64,000 nucleotides of DNA from Bradyrhizobium liaoningense (lineage in GTDB: Bacteria; Pseudomonadota; Alphaproteobacteria; Rhizobiales; Xanthobacteraceae), in assembly GCF_018130825.1 (NCBI RefSeq), contig NZ_JAFCJS010000003.1:891001-955000 (forward strand), in the 5' to 3' direction. The position numbers and the translations under genes are program-made. Each line of letters starts with the position of its first letter. Position 1 is the stretch's first letter. This document shows positions 8,827-16,934 of the stretch, in pieces. Under the pieces are notes generated by a model. The model was not told the DNA's origin, made no database searches, and saw only the letters and a program-made list of their open reading frames with translations.

Positions 8827-9597
8827 TCATGCGACTTTCGTGAAGTCCGGCGGACGGCGCTCGGCGAACGCCGTGAACGCCTCGCGCGCCTCGGCGGTAC
8901 GCAGGCGCAGCGCAAACTGCTCGCCTTCGGCCTGCATCTGCGCGACCAGCGCTTCGCCGTTGCGCATCAGCTTCTTGGTGGCGGTGAGCGCGCCGGCGGG
9001 CTGGCGGGCGAGCCGCTGCGCCAGTGCCAGCGCCTCCGCATCGAGCCTGTCGAGCGGCACGACGCGGTTGGCGAGCCCCCATTCCAGCGCGGCCTTGGCC
9101 GGCACGGTCTCGCCGAGCGCGAACATCTCATAGGCGCGTGCATAGCCGATGCGCGCAGGCATCAGCAGGCTGGAGGCGGCTTCCGGCACCAGCGCGAGAC
9201 TGACGAAGGGCGTCGACAATTGCGCGTTGTCGGCGAGCACCACGAGGTCGCAATGCAGCAGCATCGTGGTGCCGACGCCGACGGCGCGGCCCTGCACGGC
9301 GGCGACCAGCGGCCGGGTGCAGCGCGCCAGCGACTGGATGAAGCGGATGACGTTGCGGCTGCCTTCCGACTTGCCGGATGCGACGGCCGCGAATTCGCCG
9401 ACGTCGTTGCCGGCGGTGAACATGTCACCCTCACCGCGGATCAGGATCACGCGCGCGGACGGATCGAACTCGGCGGATTCGATGGTGTCGGCGAGCGTGC
9501 CGTACATCGCATCGGTCAGCGCGTTCTTCTTGTCGGGACGCGACAGCGTGAGGGTGAGAATTCCGCCGTTGTTCTCGATCCGGACATGCTCGGTCAT
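8827..9597 (-). CDS. Enoyl-CoA hydratase/isomerase (crotonase) family protein
   Basis: 256-residue crotonase-fold protein. Oxyanion-hole segments are MFTAGNDVGEF (about 59-69) and GRAVGVGTTMLLHCDLV (about 103-119). Only one of the two hydratase glutamates is in place (LVPEAASS, about 138). The other position reads TPFVSL, so true hydratase activity is doubtful and an isomerase or other crotonase reaction is possible. It follows the MarR gene by 10 bp and would be transcribed with it. It acts on a CoA thioester, probably from fatty or aromatic acid breakdown. Confidence 0.9.
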   Translation of the reverse strand: MTEHVRIENNGGILTLTLSRPDKKNALTDAMYGTLADTIESAEFDPSARVILIRGEGDMFTAGNDVGEFAAVASGKSEGSRNVIRFIQSLARCTRPLVAAVQGRAVGVGTTMLLHCDLVVLADNAQLSTPFVSLALVPEAASSLLMPARIGYARAYEMFALGETVPAKAALEWGLANRVVPLDRLDAEALALAQRLARQPAGALTATKKLMRNGEALVAQMQAEGEQFALRLRTAEAREAFTAFAERRPPDFTKVA

Positions 9598-9607
9598 TGC
9601 ACTCTCC

Positions 9608-10057
9608 TTATTCCTCTTGGTCTCTTGGAAACTTGTCCTGAACGCTGGTCAGCCAGCGCGCGACGATGCCGATCTCCGCAGCTGTAAATCCGTCCGTCAG
9701 CGCCGCGTTGATCCTGGCCGCATCGGTCTTCGCCTGCGTCAGCACGGTCCGTCCCTTCGGCGTCAGCCAGACGCGAAAAGCGCGCCCGTCCTCGCGGTCG
9801 GTCCGGCGCTCGACCAGCCTCGCCGCGGCGCTGCGATCGACCAGCCCGGAAATGCCGGCCGGCCCCATGTCGAGCGCCGCGCCGGCCTCGCCCATGAGGA
9901 TGCCGTCCTGCTTGCCGAGGATGAACAATAGCCCCGCCTGCGCCGGCGTCACCTCGCTCGAGGGCTGCGCTGCCATCCAGCGTTGCAACCGGCGTTGCGC
10001 GACGTTCAGCAGGTAGATCAGCCGATGGTGCCTCGCCTCGGGCGATTTATTTCGCAT
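9608..10057 (-). CDS. MarR family transcriptional regulator
   Basis: 149-residue winged-helix protein: N-terminal dimer helix (HHRLIYLLNVAQRRLQRWM), a DNA-binding helix-turn-helix around MGEAGAALDMGPAGISGLVDRSAAARLVERR, and a wing DREDGRAFRVWLTPKG. It is first gene of an operon with the crotonase. The frame is open upstream, but a TTGACA-17-TATATG promoter places transcription at about 10057. That makes the ATG at 10057 a likely leaderless start inside its own palindromic operator, so autoregulation with a CoA-thioester or aromatic ligand is inferred. Confidence 0.88.
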   Translation of the reverse strand: MRNKSPEARHHRLIYLLNVAQRRLQRWMAAQPSSEVTPAQAGLLFILGKQDGILMGEAGAALDMGPAGISGLVDRSAAARLVERRTDREDGRAFRVWLTPKGRTVLTQAKTDAARINAALTDGFTAAEIGIVARWLTSVQDKFPRDQEE

Positions 10058-10092
10058 GCGAAACATATAGCCGGACGCCGGCCGATTGTCAA
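10050..10092 (-). promoter_or_regulatory. Promoter and overlapping operator of the MarR-crotonase operon
   Basis: Reading the minus strand, a -35 TTGACA occupies 10092-10087, then a 17-bp spacer, then a -10 TATATG at 10069-10064. The expected transcription start is at about 10057. A perfect 14-bp palindrome TTTCGCATGCGAAA at 10050-10063 covers the start point and the initiation codon. The layout is that of a self-repressing MarR operator. Confidence 0.75.
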
Positions 10093-10104
10093 AACCTGCC
10101 GAAG

Positions 10105-10767
10105 CTAACTGCCCAACGGCCCGCGACAGCCGTCGAGCAGAATTGCGGCGCATACTTTCGCCCGCCTCTCGATCTCCTTGCGCGAGGGCAGTGTCACGCT
10201 GGCGTAGATCGCCGCGCGCTGCGGCGCTGACACCATCATGCCGATCATCATCCCGGCGGCTTCATCGACGTTATCGAGTGCGATGCGCTTCTTCTTGACT
10301 TGATCGCGGAGCCAGCCCGCGAGCGCCGCCGCGGTACGCGAGATGCCATCCCTGTAAAAGTTCGCGGCAAGATCGGGAAACGTGGCCGACTGCTGCAGCA
10401 CCATACGCTGCAACGCCACGACCTCTGGATCGAGCGCGAGATCGGCACAGGCGACAAGCACGGCAGCCAGGCTCGTTTCGATGTCGGCCTGATTGTTGGC
10501 CTGAAGATTGACGTCGGAGAGCAACCGGTCGAGCCGGTCCGCGCACATCGCTTCGAACAGTGCCGCCTTGCCCGGAAACAGCCGATAGAGAGTCTTGGTT
10601 GAGATGCCGGCGCCGCGCGCCAGCTCTTCGGTGCTGGTTGCTGCGTAGCCATCGACGGCGAAGGCGTGCCGCGCCGCCTCGATGACGATCCGCTTCGTCT
10701 CGTCGTCGCTGCGCACCGGCGGCCGCCCGCGCGGGCGGCCTTCTGATGACGGTTTTGCCTGAGCCAT
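10105..10767 (-). CDS. TetR/AcrR family transcriptional regulator
   Basis: 220-residue regulator. The N-terminal helix-turn-helix is clear (RIVIEAARHAFAVDGYAATSTEELARGAGISTKTLYRLFPGKAALFEAM, about residues 26-74), and the ligand domain is of the C-terminal AefR-like type. It is transcribed away from the EmrA/EmrB-type efflux genes from a shared 90-bp spacer containing an inverted repeat, so it is probably their repressor and its own. The inducer is unknown. Confidence 0.93.
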   Translation of the reverse strand: MAQAKPSSEGRPRGRPPVRSDDETKRIVIEAARHAFAVDGYAATSTEELARGAGISTKTLYRLFPGKAALFEAMCADRLDRLLSDVNLQANNQADIETSLAAVLVACADLALDPEVVALQRMVLQQSATFPDLAANFYRDGISRTAAALAGWLRDQVKKKRIALDNVDEAAGMMIGMMVSAPQRAAIYASVTLPSRKEIERRAKVCAAILLDGCRGPLGS

Positions 10768-10793
10768 GTTTTTAGATGATGCCTGTCATTCCA

Positions 10794-10839
10794 TTGACTC
10801 TCCCCAAGCTAGTCCTATTTTGGAAATCGTCAAGTTTCC
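10794..10839 (+). promoter_or_regulatory. Efflux-operon promoter with inverted-repeat operator candidate
   Basis: A TTGACT (10794-10799), 16-bp spacer, TATTTT (10816-10821) promoter faces the EmrA-type gene. Just downstream, GGAAA (10822-10826) and TTTCC (10835-10839) form an inverted repeat with an 8-bp gap, overlapping the likely transcription start. That is a good place for the divergent TetR protein to bind. The AGGGAG ribosome site is at 10846-10851. Confidence 0.5.
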
Positions 10840-10857
10840 TAATTCAGGGAGCCGGCC

Positions 10858-12108
10858 ATGACCGTGCACACCAACCCGCCCAAGAGTGAAACCATAGCGG
10901 TGCCGACGAGCGCGCCCGAAGGCATCCTGCCCGCCGCGCCGGTCCCCGCCCCGCGCCGAAAGCTGAACCTTCGCAAGCTGTTGCTGGCGGGCGTCGCCGC
11001 CCTCGCGCTCGCCGGCGCGAGCTGGTACGGCTACGATTACTGGACCGTCGGCCGCTTCCTCGTCTCCACCGATGACGCCTATGTGAAGGCCGACAACACC
11101 ACCATCGCGCCGAAGGTCAGCGGCTATCTCGACCGCGTCCTGGTCGCCGATAACGAGCATGTGAAGGCCGGCCAGATGCTGGCGCGGATCGACGACCGCG
11201 ACTTCCGCGTCGCGCTCGACCAGGCCAAGGCCGACGTCGCCGCCGCGAACGCGACGGTGACGAGCAAGCAAGCCCAGCTCGAGGTTCAGGAGGCGGTGAT
11301 CGCCGCGGCGAAAGCCACCATCGATGTCGACACCGCCGCGAAGACCTTCGCGCAGCAGGAGAACAAGCGCTACACCGATCTCGCCAGGACCGGCTATGGC
11401 AGCGTGCAGAACGCGCAACAGGCGCAGGCGCGTGATGCCGGCGCCGACGCCGCGATCGCGCGCGACAACGCCAACCTCATCTCCGCACAGAAGCAGGTCG
11501 ATCTCCTCAGGGCCGAGATCGTGCAAGCCAGGGCCGCCGCCGCGCGCGCAGCCGCGGTCCAGCAGCAGGCGGAGCTCAATCTCGGCTACACCACGATCGT
11601 CTCGCCGATCGACGGCGTCGTCGGCAACCGCACCTTGCGCGTCGGCCAGTACGTGCAGGCGGGCACGCAGTTGATGGCGATCGTGCCGGCTCAGGGTGCC
11701 TACGTGGTCGCCAATTTCAAGGAGACCCAGCTCACCCATGTCCGTGCCGGACAGAGCGTCGAGATCGAGATCGACACGTTCCCGGGCCAGCTCGTGCACG
11801 GTCACGTCGATTCCATCGCGCCGGCCAGCGGCCAGGAATTCGCGCTGCTGCCGCCCGACAACGCCACCGGCAATTTCACCAAGATCGTGCAGCGGATTCC
11901 CGTGAAGATCGCGCTGGACGCCGAGACCGCGCCTGCGATCGCGCTGCGGCCCGGCATGTCCGTGATCCCGACGATCGCAACACGCTCAGCGCCGACCGCC
12001 CAGGCCGCAGCGACGCCCAAAGCAAAACCCGTTTCCGGAGGGTCGTGCCATGTCAAACAGCCTCTCAATATCGACGCCAGCACCCGCAATACCGGCCGCG
12101 ACGCCTGA
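10858..12108 (+). CDS. HlyD/EmrA family membrane fusion protein
   Basis: 416-residue periplasmic adaptor of a multidrug exporter. One membrane helix at about 38-60 (LLLAGVAALALAGASWYGYDYW), then the biotinyl-lipoyl-like half (STDDAYVKADNTTIAPKVSGYLDRVLVADNEHVKAGQ), a long alanine-rich helical hairpin (about 115-235) and the closing barrel (LGYTTIVSPIDGVVGNRTLRVGQYVQAG). These are the EmrA-type signatures. The last 59 bp overlap the start of the MFS gene, so the pair is translationally coupled. It would link the inner-membrane EmrB-like pump to an outer-membrane TolC-type channel that is not in this window. Confidence 0.93.
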   Translation: MTVHTNPPKSETIAVPTSAPEGILPAAPVPAPRRKLNLRKLLLAGVAALALAGASWYGYDYWTVGRFLVSTDDAYVKADNTTIAPKVSGYLDRVLVADNEHVKAGQMLARIDDRDFRVALDQAKADVAAANATVTSKQAQLEVQEAVIAAAKATIDVDTAAKTFAQQENKRYTDLARTGYGSVQNAQQAQARDAGADAAIARDNANLISAQKQVDLLRAEIVQARAAAARAAAVQQQAELNLGYTTIVSPIDGVVGNRTLRVGQYVQAGTQLMAIVPAQGAYVVANFKETQLTHVRAGQSVEIEIDTFPGQLVHGHVDSIAPASGQEFALLPPDNATGNFTKIVQRIPVKIALDAETAPAIALRPGMSVIPTIATRSAPTAQAAATPKAKPVSGGSCHVKQPLNIDASTRNTGRDA

Positions 12109-13672
12109 GCGCATCGCTGCCGACCCCAATCGGGCCAGCGCCACGATCTGGATCGCCGTGTTCGCGGCGATGATCGGCGCCTTCATGGCGATCCTGAACA
12201 TCCAGATCACCAACGCCTCGCTGCTCAACATAGAAGGCGGCATCGGCACCGGCGCCGACAACGGCTCCTGGATCTCGACGTCCTACCTGATCGGCGAGAT
12301 CATCGTGATTCCGCTGACCGACTATCTGTCGCGGGTGTTCTCGTTCCGCAACATCATCCTGAGCTTCGCGAGCCTGTTCGCGGCCTTCTCGGTCGCCTGC
12401 GCCTTCACTCACGACCTGCCGTCGATGATCGCGATGCGCGGCTTGCAGGGCTTCTTCGGCGGCGTGCTGATCCCGATGGCTTTCACGCTGGTCTTCACCA
12501 GGCTGCCGAAGGGCCAGCAGCCGATCGGCCTTGCCATGTTCTCGCTCGCCGTGACGTTCGCGCCGGCGATCGGGCCGACCATCGGCGGCTATCTCACCGA
12601 GAATTACGGCTGGCAGACCATCTTCTTCGTCAACGTGCTGCCGACCGCGGTGATGGTGACCACGCTGTTCTTCACGCTGGAGCGCCAACCGATGAACCTC
12701 GCTTTGCTGCGCGAGGGTGACTGGTTCGGCATCGCGACCATGGCCGTCGGCCTCGCCTCGCTGCAAGCCGTGCTGGAGGAAGGCAACAAGGACGACTGGT
12801 TCGGCTCGCCCTTCATCGTTCGCCTCGCGGTCATCGCCGCGGTCAGCCTGTCGCTGTTCATCGCCAACGAGCTCGTGGCGGAGAAGCCGCTGCTGCGCCT
12901 GCGCCTGTTGACGCAATGGAATTTCGGCATCGGCACGATCGCGGCGGTCTTCCTCGGCTTCGCGCTGTTCGGCTCGGTCTATCTCCTGCCCGCCTATCTC
13001 GGCCAGGTGCAGGGCTACAATGCCGAGCAGATCGGCAACGTGCTGGCCTGGACCGGGCTGCCGCAGCTTTTGCTGATTCCGCTGGTGCCGAAGCTGATGC
13101 AGCGGTTCGACGGCCGCTATGTCGCAACCGTCGGCCTGCTCCTGTTCGCCGCGAGCTCCTTCATGAATATCCAGATGTCGCTCGACTATTCCGGCGATCA
13201 GTTCCTGATGCCCAACATCGTGCGCGCAGTCGGCCAGGCCCTGACGCTCGCGCCGCTCTCGGCACTCAGCCTCGGCAGCGTCGCACCGCAGGATGCGGCG
13301 GCAGCCTCCGGCATCTCCAACATGATGCGCAATCTCGGCGGCGCCATCGGCACCGCGGTGCTCGCCACCATCGTCACCAAGCGCGAGCAGTTCCACTCCA
13401 ACATCATCGGCCATTCCGTCACCCTCGGCCGTGAGGAGGTCCGCAGCCGCATCGCCCAGATGACGGACTATTTCATGGCCCACGGCGTGCCCGACCCCAA
13501 CGCCGCGCGCGAGCAGGCCATCATCGCGCTCGGCAAGACGGTGAAGCGCCAGGCGCTGGTGATGGGCTATTCCGACACCTTCGCCGTGATCGGCGTGGTG
13601 CTGGTGCTCGCCGCGATCGCCGTGCTGCTGACGCGGCGGGTGAAGGCGGCGGGCGGAGGTGGTGCGCACTAG
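12050..13672 (+). CDS. DHA2 family MFS multidrug efflux transporter (EmrB type)
   Basis: 540-residue, 14-helix drug:proton antiporter. Seen: the first helix with AAMIGAFMAILNIQITNASLLNIEGGIGTGADNG, motif A-like segment, and motif C AVTFAPAIGPTIGGYLTENYGWQTIFFVNV, which marks the DHA2/EmrB group. The chosen ATG has GGAGGG at 12037-12042 and lies inside the end of the EmrA-like gene. It forms a two-gene operon under the divergent TetR protein. The substrate is unknown. Confidence 0.95.
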   Translation: MSNSLSISTPAPAIPAATPERIAADPNRASATIWIAVFAAMIGAFMAILNIQITNASLLNIEGGIGTGADNGSWISTSYLIGEIIVIPLTDYLSRVFSFRNIILSFASLFAAFSVACAFTHDLPSMIAMRGLQGFFGGVLIPMAFTLVFTRLPKGQQPIGLAMFSLAVTFAPAIGPTIGGYLTENYGWQTIFFVNVLPTAVMVTTLFFTLERQPMNLALLREGDWFGIATMAVGLASLQAVLEEGNKDDWFGSPFIVRLAVIAAVSLSLFIANELVAEKPLLRLRLLTQWNFGIGTIAAVFLGFALFGSVYLLPAYLGQVQGYNAEQIGNVLAWTGLPQLLLIPLVPKLMQRFDGRYVATVGLLLFAASSFMNIQMSLDYSGDQFLMPNIVRAVGQALTLAPLSALSLGSVAPQDAAAASGISNMMRNLGGAIGTAVLATIVTKREQFHSNIIGHSVTLGREEVRSRIAQMTDYFMAHGVPDPNAAREQAIIALGKTVKRQALVMGYSDTFAVIGVVLVLAAIAVLLTRRVKAAGGGGAH

Positions 13673-13685
13673 GCGCGCTTCTTCA

Positions 13686-13709
13686 CCTCTCCCCGCAAGC
13701 GGGGAGAGG
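13686..13709. terminator. Hairpin between convergent genes
   Basis: A perfect 11-bp stem, CCTCTCCCCGC / GCGGGGAGAGG, with an AA loop lies between the stop codons of the MFS gene and the convergent esterase gene. There is no U-run on either side. It may act as a bidirectional terminator or transcript-end protector. It also matches a short palindrome common in Bradyrhizobium intergenic DNA. Confidence 0.55.
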
Positions 13710-13722
13710 CGAAGGCCAGATC

Positions 13723-15384
13723 TCACTGAGCGCAAAAATAGCTCGACGCCTCCGTCACCGACCCCGCCTTGTAGTGTGGCCAGGCCGGCCAGCGGCACAG
13801 TGGCAGCGCGCGGACGACAGGGAACGCGGGCGCTTCGACCTTCTGCTCGGTGACCTCGAGGTCGCCGGGCGCCTTGTCCTTCTCGACCCAGTCGACCAGC
13901 ACGCTGAGCATGTCGACATTGGCGGGCGCCCCCGAACCGACATGATCGACGCCGGGCGCAGTGTAGAGCCGCGCGAACTGCGCCGTCGTCGCCGTTCCCA
14001 TCAGGCGCTCGACGTTCTCGAAATAGCGGATGCCGGCGTAGGGGCTCTGGGCATAGTCGGCCATGTGCTCGAGGATGATCAGCTTGCCCTTGCGCTCCCG
14101 AAAGCGGCTGAGATCGGGATTTGTCGAATCCATCAGGCTGGAGACCTCGAGCAGCCGCGCCTTGTGGTCCTCCACCTTGTAGGTGGTGACGTCGAGCTTG
14201 GGATCGCGCGCGAATACATATTGGATGCCGCCGGCGCCGTAGATCCAGGCGATGCCGTTGTTCGGCGCGGGCGGCTGCGCCGGCGGCGCGGTGCCGAGCC
14301 ACCACGCCACCCAGCCGCCGGTCGGACCGATTGCCGGCGTGTCCTCGCCCGACACGCCCCAGCCCGGATAATCGTCGAGGCCGTTGGCGAGCACGAACGG
14401 GAATTTGTAGGTCGCATGCAGCGTGTTGATCGCCTTGATCTGCGGATCGGTCAGGCACTGATCGCCGCTCTTGCCGGCCGCGCAGCGCAGCGTCTCGACC
14501 TTGAATGCCGCCTTGCAGGTGACGGGGTCCTGCACCAGCGCATCGTCGGAGCCGTCAGCCTTGTCACACGCCGCGCGCACGGCCTCGCCGACGAGCTTGA
14601 CCTGCGCCGGATTGATCCAGCCCTCGCCCATGGTCGCGAGACCCGAGCGCGTGCCGGCATGCTGCAGACCGACCCAGTTGATGACAGGCACGCGTGAAAA
14701 GATGCCGTCGAAATCGTCGGGATAACGCTGCGCCATGGTGAGACCTTCGCGGCCGCCCTCGGACGAGCCCATGAAGTACATCTTCTCGGGCTTCCTGCCA
14801 TAGGCGCGCTCCATCAGCGCGACGGCCGCATCGCGCACCTTCTTGTAGGCGCGGTGGGCAAAGTTCTCGAACGCCTCGTCGTTGAGCGCAAACACTTGCG
14901 GCGGCTCGCCTGGTTTGGTCTCGTGGCCGGAATCGGTGCCATAGGTAACAAAGCCGCGCGCGAGCGGCGACGGCTTGTCGAAAGGATAGGCCGGCGGCAG
15001 CGCAAGGCCGGTGATCAGCACGCCGTTGAAGCCGCCGCCACCATATTGCACCGAGCGCCCGTTCCATTCGATCGGAAGGTTGACCTGGAATTTGATCGGT
15101 GGGGCCTTGGGATCGACCGGGTCGATATGGCCGAGCACCTTGCAGAATCCGGGATTGGCGGGCGTGATCCGCCCCGATGGCGTCGGGCCGCGCTCGGCAA
15201 CGGCGAGAGGCGAAGGCGACTGAAACGTCGCTGCGTCGATCTTCACGGCATCGGTGCCGCCGACCAACCCCTTGCAGACCGTCTCGGCATCCTCCGCCAG
15301 CGTCAGCGCCGACGCGCCGCTCGCGCTCATTGCGGCCGCGGTGCCCACGAGCCATCCACACAGCTTCGCTCTGTTTCGCTTCAT
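13723..15384 (-). CDS. Tannase/feruloyl esterase family alpha/beta hydrolase
   Basis: 553-residue exported esterase. The signal peptide is residues 1-25 or so (MKRNRAKLCGWLVGTAAAMSASGASA); the ATG at 15384 has GGTGGA before it and is preferred over the open frame starting at 15429. The family core is present: PIEWNGRSVQYGGGGFNG, FVTYGTDSGHE and the nucleophile elbow FMGSSEGGREG (Ser208). The usual CS-D-HC tannase arrangement is changed: the residue before the serine is Ser not Cys, and the catalytic His reads GVDHVGSG rather than HC, so the linking disulfide is absent. It likely hydrolyses aromatic or plant-derived esters in the periplasm. Confidence 0.88.
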   Translation of the reverse strand: MKRNRAKLCGWLVGTAAAMSASGASALTLAEDAETVCKGLVGGTDAVKIDAATFQSPSPLAVAERGPTPSGRITPANPGFCKVLGHIDPVDPKAPPIKFQVNLPIEWNGRSVQYGGGGFNGVLITGLALPPAYPFDKPSPLARGFVTYGTDSGHETKPGEPPQVFALNDEAFENFAHRAYKKVRDAAVALMERAYGRKPEKMYFMGSSEGGREGLTMAQRYPDDFDGIFSRVPVINWVGLQHAGTRSGLATMGEGWINPAQVKLVGEAVRAACDKADGSDDALVQDPVTCKAAFKVETLRCAAGKSGDQCLTDPQIKAINTLHATYKFPFVLANGLDDYPGWGVSGEDTPAIGPTGGWVAWWLGTAPPAQPPAPNNGIAWIYGAGGIQYVFARDPKLDVTTYKVEDHKARLLEVSSLMDSTNPDLSRFRERKGKLIILEHMADYAQSPYAGIRYFENVERLMGTATTAQFARLYTAPGVDHVGSGAPANVDMLSVLVDWVEKDKAPGDLEVTEQKVEAPAFPVVRALPLCRWPAWPHYKAGSVTEASSYFCAQ

Positions 15385-15476
15385 CGTTTCCACCCGGCTT
15401 GTTCTGTTGCGTTCGGAAGTTGGCCGCATTCAATGCAACCTTGGTCCGTCCGTCAATCGCCGACGCCGGCTTTCCG

Positions 15477-16931
15477 TCAGAACGATCCCAGCACGCTACC
15501 CAGGGCAATCACAACCACCAGCGCCAGGAGCGAGGTCACGATGCCCACCATGACGATGTCGAAATAGCTGTCGCGGTGCGTCAGGCCGCAGATCGCGAGC
15601 AGGCTGACCACGGCACCGTTGTGCGGCAGGATGTCCAGGGTCCCCGAGCCGATCACCGCCACGCGATGCATTAGCGCAAGGTCGATACCGGTCCGCGCCG
15701 CAAGCTCGACATAGGTCGGGCCGAGCGCATCGAGGGCGATGGTCAGGCCGCCCGAGGCCGACCCGGTCAGCGCGGCCAGGATGTTGGTCGCAACCGCAAG
15801 CGAGACCAGCGGTCCGCCTTCGATCGCCAGCACCCAGTCGCGCACGATCGTGAACGCCGGCAGCGAGGCGACGACGGCGCCGAATCCGACGAGGCTGGCG
15901 ACGCTGAACGCAGGCAGGACCGACGCATTGGCCCCGGCGTCCATGGTCCGGCGGAGCGCCGGCAGGCGCGCCCAGTTCAGCACGATGGTCGTGACGATGG
16001 CCGCCGCCAGCGCCACCGCGACCGACCACACGCCCGCGACGGCCGCGAGCGACGTTTCGCCAAAACGCTGCTCGGCGAGATAGCTGACATCGAGCCGCGG
16101 CAGCAGCACGAGCGACATCACCAGATTCACGGCCACCACGACGACCAGCGGCACGATGGCGTTCAGCACCGGCGATGGCCGCTCGCTGCGATGACCGTGC
16201 TGCAGCTCAGCCGGATCGAACTCGCGGGCGGTCGTCGCGCGCTCGCGCACGAGCTCGTCAGCAGCCGCCTGCTCGGCCGAATCCTCGACATCGTCGCCAT
16301 AGCCCTCTCCTGCGCGGCGCGACGCAGCTTCAGCACGGTGCAGCCACCACAATCCTGTGCCGAGCATGATGAGGGAGGCGATGATGCCGAGGCCCGGCGC
16401 GGCAAACGGCGTCGTGCCGAAGAACGGCATCGGGATCGCATTCTGGATCGACGGCGTGCCCGGCAGCGCCGACATCGTGAAGGTCGACGTTCCCAGCACG
16501 ATCGCCGCCGGGATCAGGCGGCGCGGGATCGAAGCGGCGCGAAACAGCGAACGGGCCATGGGAACGATGACGAAGAACGCAACAAACAGGCTGACGCCGC
16601 CATAGGTGACCAGCGCGCCGGCGAGCACGACCGCCAGGATCACGCGCCGCTCGCCGAGGCGCTCCGCCATGAAACCGGCGACCGACGTCACCGCGCCACT
16701 GTCATCCATCAACTTGCCGAAGACGGCGCCAAGCAGAAAGATCGGGAAGAACTGCGCCAGAAATCCTGCTGCGTTCACCATGAACACCTGGGTCAGGTTC
16801 GCGAGCAGCGGCTCGCCGCCGAACAAGGCAGCAACGAGTGCGGCGAATGGCGCGAGCAGCAGGACGCTCCAGCCGCGGAAGGCGAACAGGACGAGCAGAC
16901 CGAGCCCGACGAGGAGGCCGAGCAGACCCAT
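15477..16931 (-). CDS. GntP family permease
   Basis: 484-residue transporter with about 12 membrane segments, of the gluconate/organic-acid:H+ symporter GntP family. Typical stretches are FLAQFFPIFLLGAVFGKLMDDSGA, GGVSLFVAFFVIVPMARSLFR, FTMSALPGTPSIQNAIP and the C-terminal GSASGGLTIALDALG...GSGTLDILPHNGAVVSLLAICG. The central loop (about 208-255) is long, charged and unconserved-looking. It lies 3 bp downstream of the patatin gene, in one operon. The substrate may be a hydroxy or keto acid. Confidence 0.92.
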   Translation of the reverse strand: MGLLGLLVGLGLLVLFAFRGWSVLLLAPFAALVAALFGGEPLLANLTQVFMVNAAGFLAQFFPIFLLGAVFGKLMDDSGAVTSVAGFMAERLGERRVILAVVLAGALVTYGGVSLFVAFFVIVPMARSLFRAASIPRRLIPAAIVLGTSTFTMSALPGTPSIQNAIPMPFFGTTPFAAPGLGIIASLIMLGTGLWWLHRAEAASRRAGEGYGDDVEDSAEQAAADELVRERATTAREFDPAELQHGHRSERPSPVLNAIVPLVVVVAVNLVMSLVLLPRLDVSYLAEQRFGETSLAAVAGVWSVAVALAAAIVTTIVLNWARLPALRRTMDAGANASVLPAFSVASLVGFGAVVASLPAFTIVRDWVLAIEGGPLVSLAVATNILAALTGSASGGLTIALDALGPTYVELAARTGIDLALMHRVAVIGSGTLDILPHNGAVVSLLAICGLTHRDSYFDIVMVGIVTSLLALVVVIALGSVLGSF

Positions 16932-16934
16932 GCC

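Noticed and set aside
6790..9687. A 965-codon plus-strand open frame opposite the chemoreceptor and crotonase genes
   Set aside because: The sequence is low-complexity Gly/Arg/Leu antisense of two well-supported genes, with no domain of its own.
12065..14458. A 797-codon minus-strand open frame across the MFS and esterase genes
   Set aside because: It is an antisense shadow of high-GC codons (strings of Arg, Ala and Gly, no domain). The MFS and tannase-family genes on this DNA have clear motifs.
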